From Actinomucor elegans (lineage: Eukaryota > Mucoromycota > Mucoromycetes > Mucorales > Mucoraceae): a stretch of 64,000 nucleotides of DNA. Numbering within the stretch: the stretch's first letter is position 1; every line of letters starts with the position of its first letter. Below are positions 12,842-23,572 of this stretch, in pieces. The position numbers were made by a program, and so were the translations under genes. The stretch lies in NCBI GenBank assembly GCA_026027325.1, contig JAMSLZ010000019.1, positions 124,001 through 188,000 on the forward strand, written 5' to 3'. The notes under the pieces are model-generated. The model had not been told where the DNA came from and made no database searches. It saw nothing but the letters and a program-made list of their open reading frames with translations.

Positions 12842-13577
12842 CTTTGATTATTAATGAAAGACAAGAAAAGATGTTTTCTGCTTGTATTTATTAGTTAGAT
12901 ATTATCTTGCCCTTAATAATGGTAACATTAAAATATACATAGTTCAACTTGAAATGGATATGCTGTAAAATGTCAAGGAAAAAAAAAAATAGTTCCTTCT
13001 TCGAGTAACAGAACGTTTCAGCCTTCATAGAGGGCACGTTCTAATGAAAAAAGAAGGTCATGTTACCATGCAGAAAATCACTTCAGCAGTAAACTTGGAT
13101 TATCCGAATTTGATAATTGATCTTCAACTAAACAAAAGGCAACGTGGACAGATGAAACCTGCTCATATGTCGAAAATCATTTAAAGTAACACTATGTATC
13201 ACACTACATCTTTTTACTTGTTTTGGGCAATTAAAGTGATAGTAAACCCATCAATGACTGGCCACTTGATTTCAGCAAAAATAAAAATAAAAATAAAAAT
13301 AAAAAAATAAAAAAAAGAAGTAATCAGATCAAATATAAGACTGTAGAAGACTTGCAACTGTCATCATTTTTGGGGAAAGGTACATAACCAAAGAAGCTGA
13401 CATCCAGCCGTGTAACTATAAAACATATTTGTTACATAATACATGGTAGGATGAGCTCATAAGCTATAATTTTAAAAAAAAAAAGTGAGCCCTGCTGCTA
13501 CTTGGGATTTATTGACAAAGAAAAAAAACGCTTTTGATAAGATATCTATAAGGGTATATATATACAGTTTGTTTTTT
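12842..13577. other. Intergenic between the Prm10-like and cyclin genes
   Basis: Nothing gene-like is seen. An AAAAT/AAAAAT simple repeat occupies about 13279-13316. The left end is the upstream region of the Prm10-like gene and the right end is the 3' region of the cyclin gene; both are on the minus strand. Confidence 0.5.
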
Positions 13578-14483
13578 TTAACAATCATGGGTATAACTAG
13601 ACAATATAGTATCTAAATGATGGTTATGATATGAAGTATACAGTTTGTTACGTAGTAACTTGGATTTAGTTATTCGTGCTTGGTCCAAAGAGACTTTGAC
13701 AGATTTAGTATCAGGCTCGTCGTTGTCTCGCTTTCGTTTTAGTGATAATATTGGAGACTGTGGAGGAGATGTGGCTGATACAGGAGGTGATAAGGGCGGT
13801 AATGATACAGATAAGGACGAGATTTCCAGATGTGGGGGCTGCTGCTGGTTGGTGAGCGCGTGGGTCAATAATTGATCTCCATAGGCTTGCATATCTTCCA
13901 GCTTGACGTGTAAATCAAAGTTGCATAAGAACAGGAACTCTAGTTCCAACTGATTCAACTCATACAAGGGCAATCCACCGACCTAGGAAGAGCGTGTTAG
14001 ATCCATCAAACGTGAATTCATACAATAGTTACCTTGGCATATCGTGTATTGGGATAGAATACATCAGAAGTGAATTTGGAAGCTACTACAATACTAGATA
14101 TTCTATCAGAAAAAAAGTAATAATAATAATATAAAAAAAAAAAAGGAATAGAATCAACAGTACCTTGTAATTAATAATCGATGCACTGTTAATGAATTGA
14201 CTGCATATTTGGTCTTTTTTAGTTTAGCTATACGATCGAAATATATCAACAAAGACAGCAAGACTTCATTAGAAAAAGAAGCAAATTTTAATATACGCGT
14301 AAGATATGGATAAACGCCAATGTTGGGTATTGCTCGCGAGTGGAAATGAGTCACAGTAGATGTATTGATAAGCTTGTCGTTGGTTTCAATGATGGATTCT
14401 AGCAAATCAGCTACAATCTTTACTAATGAAGCTACAGGATACTCTGCAATATTCAGATGATAATAGTGCTTGTTCGGAGGCAT
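13578..14483 (-). CDS. Pho80-type (PCL) cyclin
   Basis: Three exons: 14483-14164, 14102-14033, 13982-13578. They give 264 residues. The cyclin box of the PHO80/Pcl6-7 group is clear: FHSRAIPNIGVYPYLTRILK, then SNEVLLSLLIYFDRIAK, HRLLIT, SIVVASKFTSDVFYPNTRYAK and GGLPLYELNQLELEFLFLCNF. These cyclins activate Pho85-like kinases in phosphate sensing and glycogen or morphogenesis control. After the box comes a proline/serine-rich tail with a basic KRKRD nuclear-localisation-like motif. Which Pho85 partner it serves cannot be told from sequence. Confidence 0.87.
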
Positions 14484-14836
14484 ACTACTGTCTAATAAAA
14501 TAAAACAAAAAAGAAAAGAAAAAGGGAAGACTAAAGAGCTTGCTTAAATAGCTCTTGTATACGCGTGAGAAGAGGAGGGGCACTGAATGGCTCAAAGACG
14601 CGTAAAACGAAGCTAATGCCGGTTGATTTTCTCGGGGCTTAGTTGAACTCTCTTTCGCGGTCCAATCTTAGCTGTTGAATTACGCATATGTTGGATTGGA
14701 ATGCTAACTGTACTTGAGCGCGTGTCAATCAATAGACATTCTGGTTGGACAGTAGCTTTGTGACTCGACTGCAAAGGAAAAAGTGCCTTATAAAGTAAAT
14801 TTAAAGTGGGGACAATGTGATTCTTTATGCAGAAAG
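14484..14836. other. Intergenic between the cyclin start and the twinfilin stop
   Basis: 353 bases with no gene seen. It should hold the cyclin promoter (minus strand) and the 3' end of the twinfilin transcript. Several ACGCG/CGCGT motifs lie between 14561 and 14722. They resemble MCB-type cell-cycle elements, which would suit a cyclin, but this is only a resemblance. Confidence 0.35.
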
Positions 14837-15736
14837 TTAACTACTATTAGCTGTAGGTCTTCTTCTACCAGGCGCAACAGGCCTCTTAAATCCCTGCTTG
14901 GATCCACCCAACATTTGGATCCTATCAGCTACCGTGCCACCAGTATGTGTATCCATTTCTTCATCAAAGTACTCCTTAGTTAAATCGCTTACATCACTGG
15001 TTTCAAACTATATCAAAACATTAGCCATATGCGAGTGATTCTAACAGTTGATCTACCTTCTTGGAGATTTTAATCGAAGCATCATTTTCTGCTGCTGTGA
15101 TCACATTCGCTTTGGAGGACGAATACAGCATACGCTCTCTAATCTTAGAACCAGAAGGACATGTGTATATGAACACTAGAATAATATGATGAGCAAAAGC
15201 AACTATGTGTGTAATATTGATTGTCTTACCAAGTGATCCATTGTAGTTGTAAAAAGTAAATCTTGGGGCAGTTTCTGGGATGGTTGCACTCAATTCATTA
15301 ATAGAAACTTCAGCTGTATTATCCAAATCAATGGTTTCTTTATCCAAATACTATATTCAAGTTAGCTTCCACAGGATATACTGTATAGCCCACTTACCAA
15401 AGACACAAAATTAATGGATTTCTCTTCATTGGATTGATTCAAGCGACCAAGCGCCTCAATGGCCTTTTCTGTCAAAGGAAAAGCGACACCAGGTGCATAA
15501 CTCTTTCTAGTAGATGTTCCTTGATAATCAGAAACTGTCTTGGCCTAATTATCCTATTAATAAATTATAAACGCATTTGTCTGTAAATTAATTACCTCGG
15601 CCGCCTTGATCTCAACCAATTCTTGCTCGCGTCTTGTCAATGGTGCTTCGGCAGACTTGTGAGCAAGATGTTTCTTATAACCGTCCCAGGTAAATTCAGA
15701 CTAGAATAGTAATCAGTAACATGAGAAACCTTTACT

Positions 15737-15773
<37 letters not shown>

Positions 15774-16340
15774 TTTTCAGTTCCATAAATACTATCAGCA
15801 AATCTATAATCACCCAACTCCTTTGTCAAAGTGGCACGCGTAGAAGCATAAAGCATCTTGTCACGTACTTTAGCATGATCTGGTACATAGCAAAGGAACA
15901 ACCACTTGTATTCGCCTGTAGATGTCTTTTCATCCAAACGAACAAAAATATAAGCAGGTGTAGTTGTTTCAAGATATTCATCAATGTATTGCTTGTAATC
16001 TTATAGAAGTACTGAGTTTGTATTCATCTACGATGCTGTCATATATAGTCTATTACCTGTTTCGAAATCGCTTTGGGCAGCGGATGTGCCATTGGGAATA
16101 AGGGATTCTGTTGTTCAAAACACATTAAAATGATGTAACTTGTTTTTATATATATCAAAACTATCGTATGTACCTTTCTCAATAGATACGCGAAGAATAC
16201 GAATAGTGCCGCTGGAAACAGCATCTGCAAATAGCTTTGAAAGATCCTCGGACACTAAGTAGGTACAACGAGATGGTATAAATACTCGATTTTCCTGGGA
16301 ATTCCTGTAATTTACCTTGAATACCACTTTGATGGGACAT
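14837..16340 (-). CDS. TWF1: Twinfilin, actin monomer-binding protein with two ADF-H domains
   Basis: Nine exons: 16340-16316, 16254-16174, 16107-16057, 15999-15773, 15700-15596, 15544-15398, 15350-15230, 15175-15057, 15007-14837. They give 348 residues. The start MSHQSGIQVSEDL is the classic twinfilin N-terminus. The first ADF-homology domain contains YIFVRLDEKTSTGEYKWLFL and the actin-binding helix DHAKVRDKMLYASTRATL. The second repeats this as FTFYNYNGSLVFIYTCPSG and SKIRERMLYSSSKANV. The C-terminal tail GFKRPVAPGRRRP matches the capping-protein/phosphoinositide-binding tail. Exon 1 is only 25 bp. The intron at 15743-15772 side carries a ~30-base A-tract, in the sense direction, straight after its donor. 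Confidence 0.93.
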
Positions 16341-17423
16341 TGGACACGTATTTAAATCACCCTCTTTATAATATAGAAAAGAGTTTCAAAACACAAGAGG
16401 TAACAGAAGCCGCTCCAGCAGTAGGCTTTCCGAGAGGAGTTTAAATTGTATAAGGTTTATTCCTTAGGATCGGATTTTGTTCCAGCTTGACTCATTTATT
16501 TTTATATGTTATAGACTTTGCTTTCAAAATATGGTAAAAAAATTAACATGAGCTTTGGACATAATAGAGTATGCTTGTATACTTCTATGATGTTGTTTTG
16601 AGTAAGAAGCAGGTCTCTTGAACACAGGACCGGACATTAGAATACTGGTGATATATAAACCAAAAATGATCCCGAGCCTTTGTAAACAGTTGAGTATTGC
16701 CTTTACATCATTTGATACACAACAGCATCGTCGCAAAAAATTTATTATTAGTAAATTATTGCGTCAGGCTTAGATGAGGTACCTTCGTTCGGTTTCAGAG
16801 CCATATAAAAACAGTAACTTTAGATGTTATTTTCAACGAGCCAATAACATGATAAACCTGAATTTGAATTACATTCCATACATAGAAAATTAGAATTTTT
16901 TGAGGACGAATTTTCCAGGAGATCCTCTTCTTTGGAATGTGTAAATGGAACGCCTTTTTTTGTGTAGAGTATTAGGCTCCATTTTTGTTTAAATTTCTTT
17001 AAACATCATCAATAGGATATTAACCTTTTTGATTCTCAAAAAAAAATCACATTATTCATCTGCCGCAGCCCAATCAATATAATGATTGAACTGAGTCTTA
17101 AACATCAGTGGTATACTGAAATTGGCGATGAACTTGTCCTGAAGAAGGAGAACAAAGCGTAGGTATTTGTTAGTTCACAAATATTCGAAGAAAACTTGTG
17201 AAAGACAATTACATTTATTATAGCGTACTTTATAGTGTAAGCTTTTAAGTGATTACTTGTTTTTCGCTGTATAAACTGATTACCTGGATGATTATGAAAG
17301 CATGGATGACTCGGATTTTGATTGGCTGGCTCGAACGTCAAACACCAAATAAAAATAAAAAAAAGTTTTATAATTCTTTTGGTTTGCCTTTCTCGAGATC
17401 TTGAAGTTCGTTTTTGACTTGTC
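16341..17423. other. Divergent promoter region between twinfilin and the basic nuclear protein
   Basis: About 1.1 kb shared by two divergent genes. The small minus-strand reading frames within it show no recognisable domain. No repeat or RNA gene is seen. Confidence 0.5.
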
Positions 17424-18418
17424 ATGCCTGCAAAAACAAATGCAAAGAAGGATCCATACCATGTGCCAAACGATCTCGGGCCTGCACAAGTATTAACTCA
17501 TATTACCAATCCTTCTGTGGCATACAACTGCAAAGGTAACTAGTCTATTCCTTGAATAGCTTCCAGTGACTGAAAAAATCGCTTTTTTATAGCTCTTTTC
17601 GAAGACGACGACCAATACCCATTCATAGTAAGCTTAATCGATGACAAAGAACTTGTCCCATAGAGTTTACTGAGATATTCTGATAGAAACTACTAGAAAT
17701 CATTAATATGCGAGCAGCCGATATATCAGACATGCAAAGGACATTTCCACGCATGGATCTATCAGCACTCTATTGTCTCGGTATCACGATTCAAGAATAC
17801 GCGCGTTACTTGAACACAGACCTCGTTACCCAAAAGCGACAATTAGAAAAAAAGCCAGTACTTGATACTTTCTTGGAGCCCAAAGAAATCCAAGAGCAAT
17901 CAGCGTCTGGTCTCATCGAGAAATACAAGGCCAAACCCGCTATTCAACCCAAAAATACTAGTATACATGTTGTGCCTCGACCTAACTTGGAAGATGACTT
18001 TAACTCTGCTGAAAAAATCAAACGCGCTCGAACTAGACAACAAATAGAAGTAAAGACGTCGAATAAAGAGACCGAACAAGATAAAATGATGAAACATCCT
18101 GAATGGAAAGGTGCATTAACAAAAACTAGACGCAATCATGAAGAAGAATCGAGCGAGGCCAGTAAACGTCGAGCAGAATCCGAGAAAGAAAAGGCGCGGA
18201 TAAGAGCTGAAAGAAAACGAAACCTAGAACGTCAACGGCAACGGGAGGAGCGTCGAAAACAATTACAAAGCATATCACAACCACCACTGGAAGCTGAAAC
18301 AGTGCGATATGTTAAACAGGAGCCTGTGGACATGTTTGATTTATCAAACGAGTCTCTTCAAAAGCCTCTGGCCAAAAAACGAAAGCTAGTGTCAAAGAAA
18401 AAATCATCAGGATTTTAG
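17424..18418 (+). CDS. Basic coiled-coil nuclear protein, possibly Rrn9-like
   Basis: Three exons: 17424-17535, 17593-17627, 17687-18418. They give 292 residues. The N-terminal 100 residues are the conserved-looking part (FEDDDQYPFIKLLEII, then FPRMDLSALYCLGITIQEYA). The MDxSALxxLGIxxxE pattern reminds me of the Rrn9 domain of RNA polymerase I upstream activating factor, but I recall that family only loosely. From about residue 130 it is a charged, arginine/lysine/glutamate-rich helix (KRRAESEKEKARIRAERK), ending in a nuclear-localisation-like KKRKLVSKKK. A SUMO-type VKQEP lies near residue 260. I would file it as an unrecognised nuclear protein. The 35-bp middle exon is supported by the frame sum. 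Confidence 0.6.
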
Positions 18419-19190
18419 TTTTATATCGGTTACCCCCTCACTACATACATGTACAATATAATCACTTTATCCACTCTACATAGTCCCCATTTTTCATGCA
18501 ATGAAAAAGTATTTATATCAACAGCGCTTTCATCACTACGATCCTCAAAGGCCATGCCTAATTAGAATACGATTTTTGTTTTTTTTTTATTTAACTACAA
18601 AACGTGTATTATTTAAAAAAGAATCAAACTCCCTACAATATTTATAATACAGTTTTCCTTTTGCCATCTGGTATGTTGCGATTTCTATTTTTTTTTTTTT
18701 TTGTTTAGTGAATAAAAAATTGGCTTGGCGCTTCCCATCCATTCTAGATCTCTTGGCTGATCTCGGCCAAATGTCGCATTTGAATAGTAAATCATGCTTA
18801 GAATGAGCTACTATAGTTAGTACAGCCTTGAATTTGTTCTAATGCTTTTATTATGTTAATTGGTTAGTTGCATCTAGATTGTTTTATTGAATTTCTAAAT
18901 GGAAAAGGGCAGAGAACACACACAATTTTTTGAAGCAAAAGCCTATTCATTTCAAACATATTTACGCTTACAATTGTGAAACAAATCTAGTCTTTTGGTG
19001 CTTCACTAACTTCTAGTACATAGACTGAAGTTGAACATCCGTTTGTAACACTCTTTCTTTCTTTTTTCTTTTTTCTTTTTTAGAAAAAGAATTTGCAGAA
19101 GTACAAAAAAAGACTGCTGATAGACTCTAAAACAAGATAAAGGTCTCGGAATTTGGATTGCGTTTTTCTCTTTCTTATAACAGAAAAAAA
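18419..19190. other. Intergenic
   Basis: No gene is seen. A dispersed-repeat member lies at 18765-18808. There are T-rich stretches near 18690 and 19060, and a purine-rich leader runs into the ATG at 19191. Confidence 0.5.
18765..18808 (+). repeat. Dispersed short repeat, member 2
   Basis: Contains CCAAATGTCGCATTTGAATA followed by TAAATCATG and TAGAATGAG. Close match to member 4. Confidence 0.45.
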
Positions 19191-20910
19191 ATGTCACTGA
19201 TAGAGTGCATACAAGACCAAGCTTCTTATTATCAGAGGCTCACTGCTGAACTAGACCGAGAATCCAGCATAGATACTCAACTCGAAAACGCGCAAGATAT
19301 CCGACAACAACTTGGCCAAGCAATAGAGAATAAAAAAGCAGAAATTAATTCACTTGAACAACACTCGTAAGTTTTCTTTACAATAAAGAAAAACACCTAC
19401 TGATCAAAGTATAGCAAAAAGGAATATCAAGATGTTCGAAAAATGCGACATTTATCATTTCGATCAGCAGCAGCTACCATCTCGGGTAAAAAAAAGGAAT
19501 TAACTGCTAAGGAAGAAGCCAAATACCAGTTAGCGTTTGAAAATGAACAGCGCTCTAAAAGAGAGTTGGGCGAGTTGCAGACGAATTATGATGCAGCAGT
19601 GGCTGAAGTAAGAGCTTTTGACGTATTCATATTACGTATGGAACTAAATAGACAATAGGAACAAGAGCTAGTTAAGCAAAAGAAGCATTTTGAGGAAATT
19701 AAACTGCAATATGAATCTTTATTAGACCAGGTAAAATGTCTTGTGGAATAAGAAGATGATGTTACTTAAAAAAAAAACATAGATATTTGCGTCAGATACG
19801 CATCCCAACTTTCCAACTGAGCCTCAACTTAGAGCCGAACTAGAAAACTATAAAGAGCAGAGACTAATGGTAAAGTATACAATACAGCAGGTAGCAGTGA
19901 TCAATTGACTTACAAATGCAAAGGCAAAACGAGACAAACATCGATTTAAGGAAGCAGAAACTGCACTGAATACAGCATTACTGGAAACGAAAAAAGTGAT
20001 TCGTCTGTTGGATACAGTTGTGAATTATGTACCTTTTGAAATATTTGGTGGACCCATTATAGATGAAGAACAAGTAGCGTACCTCGATGGTAAATATGTA
20101 TATTAGGATTTATTAAGAGTGTTACTAATAATAAGTGTCATAAGCTGCCAAGAGAAGAATTTGGGAGATACAGAGATTGTTAAATATAGCGCGTACTGTA
20201 TTACCTGAGATACCTTACCCTCAAACATTGGACGTAGTTACCAATAACCCACTGTTGCAAATGCAACTTCATTTAAACTATATTGATATAGCATGGAAAG
20301 GTAACCTTAGTTTATATGATCTTTTTTGTTGAAGAATACTAATCCTCCCATAACAGCCAAAACGACTCAATGCTTTGGTATGTTGGCTACTGTGTATCGT
20401 AACATACAGAACTCTCATTCTTGGGTAAAACAATACAAGGATTATGCTACGGGTTCCATGATTCGACTCGGTGAAGCAATAGATAATATGAAAGTGTCAT
20501 TAGCTAAGGAGCGGCGTCGTATTATAGATACAGTGCTGGCAGGAAACATGGATCAAACATCAGCTTCATTGTCAGGCAATTATGACCTACCGCCACCAGT
20601 GTATGAAGCACCTCCTGCAGAAAACCAACAGCAGCAAGTGCCTACTATTCCACCGGATATGGCATCTACACCATCCAATAACTCTTCGAATAACTTGTTA
20701 GATACTACTACTATAGCATCTACTTCTCCAAGTCTCTTGGATGTAACTACACCGCCTCATCCTATTACACCTGTCATGGGTAATACAACTATCAGCCCAA
20801 TCCTTTCCAACAACACACTTATTAATAGTACTAATAATAATGATCATACAAATGCGCAAGCAACAAATCAGCCTTACAAAACGCATAATGTGAATAACCC
20901 GTTTCAATAA
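19191..20910 (+). CDS. Uncharacterised coiled-coil protein with Asn/Pro-rich tail
   Basis: Seven exons: 19191-19366, 19415-19607, 19659-19730, 19783-19869, 19924-20089, 20145-20300, 20357-20910. They give 467 residues. Residues 1-200 form a long coiled coil (QDIRQQLGQAIENKKAEI; SKKEYQDVRKMRHLSFRSAA; GKKKELTAKEEAKYQ). A well-formed helical region follows (VNYVPFEIFGGPIIDEEQV; NIARTVLPEIPYPQTLDVV; ATVYRNIQNSHSWVKQYKDY). The last 130 residues are low-complexity Pro/Ser/Thr/Asn and end in NNPFQ, an NPF motif typical of binders of EH domains. I do not recognise the family. Coiled coil plus NPF suggests an endocytic or membrane-trafficking scaffold, which is inference only. Confidence 0.7.
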
Positions 20911-21077
20911 AACTGCGCGTATTGCGCAGACTGTGTTACAAATATAATTGAATAGGTTTATGGGGTTTTATTTCTAAACGTAATAATAATAATGTAACAA
21001 GCGTGTATGTGTGTATATATATAAGAGAAGGTATTTTACATAAAAACAATAAGATAACAGTATATAAGAAGAGACTC

Positions 21078-21814
21078 TTAAGCGGTGGCATCTATTTCAA
21101 CAAAATTAGGATATATTCAAAGCAAGATCAGATCAAAAACGAAACTTACATCCGATGATACCACAAGCCAAACGGTCACCAGCGTTACCAGTGGAGTTGG
21201 AAAGAGGAGTTCCACCCAAACCAAGATCATCTACACCAGCATGAAGAACAATACCGCGACTTAAGGAATGATATTTAAAAATGAGAATTGCTGCATGAAA
21301 ACCAAAAGGTTATTAAATGAAACTTACCCAACGACGGAGTAAGGGCCACCCAATTGAACAGATTGACTAGTAATATTAAGGAAAGCGGTACCGTCGGCAT
21401 TGGCTACGATATTACCAAAGTCACCAACATGCTTATTTTCAGCATCAGGAGCGCCATGGGTTTTATTCCAAGGGTTATAGTGAGGACCAGTAGAAAGACA
21501 GCCTGTTATTTGAATTGTTAGCACTTTACTAAGAGAAAAAAAAATTCTCGATCTAACATACCATTGGTAAGATCACCGAGTTGATGGATATGAAGACCAT
21601 GTTCACCAGCGGGGACACCAGTAAGGTTGGCAATGATGTAGGTAGGGCTATGAGGAGAATCTTGAACGAACTGGATGGAACCAGTAACGTTGTTCATACC
21701 ATTGAAAGCAGCAACGGCCTTGACAGGTTCAGCCTTGAAATGATGATGAGGCTTACCCATACAGGCAGCAACAGCAGTAGTTAATAAGAGGGCGGCAGTA
21801 GTAGGCAAGTACAT
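21078..21814 (-). CDS. Secreted Cu/Zn superoxide dismutase
   Basis: Four exons: 21814-21562, 21502-21328, 21259-21150, 21091-21078. They give 183 residues. A signal peptide is evident ([20 protein letters not shown]). Copper/zinc ligands are all present: [32 protein letters not shown] and [13 protein letters not shown]. The C-terminal [14 protein letters not shown] keeps the catalytic arginine and the second disulphide cysteine; its partner is in NGCLSTGPH. The mature enzyme should convert superoxide to hydrogen peroxide and oxygen outside the cell or in the wall. The last coding exon is only 14 bases. Confidence 0.93.
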
Positions 21815-22123
21815 TGTAGATGATAGATATGTAATGAAGAAAAGAAAAAAAAAGAAAGTGGCCCGTTTTACTGCAAGCCTTTTATATTATCTTTTGGCAG
21901 TTATGTGCGTGTGACGCATCAACTGAGAAGATCCTCTTTTCCCCAACCTTATGGGTAAATCTTTGCTGAGTTGACTGTTTGAATCTCATATTCATTTTAA
22001 CCATATCTTGCGGCACAAAGCTTAACTTATTTAAGACGTGATTTGGATCAGATAACTCATATTTTTGATGAGGAGTTTTATTCAGATGCACACTAAAAAA
22101 AAAAGATTCCATCTGATAACCTG
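21815..22123. other. Short intergenic region
   Basis: 309 bases holding the SOD promoter (minus strand) and the 3' end of the rhomboid gene. No separate gene is seen. Confidence 0.5.
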
Positions 22124-23572
22124 CTATATCGCAGAATCACACCAACCATTCACTGGTAAACAGGACAAGTATTTACAATTAGGACAAATCTAGTTATACA
22201 AGCGCAGTTAGAGAATGTAACAATAAGATCAATGAAACACTTACCTTGCTTGGATCTGCGGCTGAGTAGAATTCGCGAATAGAAATAATGAACAAGACGA
22301 TCAAAACTGCCAAAGCCACAAGGCGTACGATCCAAGTAACAATTTTAATATTTCGTGAGGCCATAGGACGCATTGGTGCTACTGCCATACCCATAAATAT
22401 CCCAACAACGAAACCACCTATTAATACATCCAACCAATCAGTTATTGATTACTAAATCGCCCTTTTTTTTTGTCACTTACCTATATGAGCAAAATTATCA
22501 AGACCTGGCAATAGACCCAGAACAAGAGAAATTATAGTAGAAAACAGTAGACTCATCAAATCTCGCATTGGATGAGGCAGCACTTTCCAATTTACCAATA
22601 CATCAATAAACATGTATCCGATCAAACCAAATAACGCACCAGAGCAACCAGAAGAAGCAGTCAAGTTTTGTGATAACATGGCTGATAATACAAAACCCCA
22701 AATACCAGAGGCCATGTACAATATTACGTAACGCGGTGTGCCAAGTGCGCGCTCCAAATCTACGCCCAGACGAAGGTGTGTCAACATGTTTAGTAGAAAA
22801 TGAATGACACCAGCGTGCATAAATATAGGCAAAATCAATCGATAGCTTTGATTGGCCACACCATCTTCAGGAAATCCTCCGCACAGTTGTTCCACTGTAC
22901 AAGTATCCGTTTCCGATTGATAGCATTTACCGATCAAGGTAGAAGGTGCCATACTTGGTACAGGTCGAATACAGGGCGTAAAACGCGCACCTACATTAAC
23001 AAGTACCTATGTGCCATAAAAAAAATAAAAAAAAAATTAATTTACTTTCATTATTTCATTAAGTTGCAGTAAGAGTACGATACCTGGAAACTCGGGCCGA
23101 TCATTGGATTAAATGGACTGGTTTCGATTACATTGCCTGTTAGTTGATTCATACGCACAAATTCGTAAATGAGCATAGCCGTCATTGCTAATCCAGATAC
23201 GTAACTAAAGATGGGGGTTTGGATGGGCCCTATCAGTAATCTTTTCCATAAGGGTCTGTTATAACCATAGGGCAGTAGTTGTTCAGCTGGTATTAACGGA
23301 TACGCGACCTGCGCTTGTGGCTGTCCGTAATAAGGCTGTCCACCAGGGAATGCGGGTGGTGGTGTATTGTAGTATGGTTGTGGTGGTGGTACACCTTGTG
23401 GTGGTGGTGGAGGAGGATAATAACCATGTGGGTTAGGTTCTGGTGTACCTGAAAGAGATGGTGCATTGGAATGTAACTTTTGAAATCCATCTGATCCGCG
23501 TTGATGCATTTCATGTGAATTCCAATTCTGGTTACTGCTATGGTTTGGTACAGGTGGTGGTGGAAATGACAT
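22124..23572 (-). CDS. Rhomboid-family intramembrane serine protease
   Basis: Four exons: 23572-23084, 23006-22481, 22417-22245, 22189-22124. They give 417 residues. The N-terminal 110 residues are a proline/tyrosine-rich cytosolic domain. About seven hydrophobic helices follow, with the diagnostic HAGVIHFLLNML loop, the GxSG nucleophile motif (SSGCSGALFGLIG, Ser near residue 280) and the catalytic His in FAHIGGFVVGIFMG (about 336). The tail has a cysteine cluster (ICPNCKYLSCLPVNGWC). The first helix lies well before the core, as in eukaryotic secretory-pathway rhomboids, so Golgi or plasma membrane is likely. The frame is also open upstream of the chosen ATG as far as a CTTTCAG acceptor-like site, so a 5'UTR intron or extra first exon is possible. 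Confidence 0.88.

Noticed and set aside
14561..14722. MCB-type cell-cycle promoter elements upstream of the cyclin
   Set aside because: ACGCG cores are too short to be significant without conservation data; kept only as a remark.
17105..17489. Minus-strand frames of 65 and 106 codons opposite the start of the basic nuclear protein
   Set aside because: They overlap the well-supported plus-strand gene and its promoter and contain no domain.
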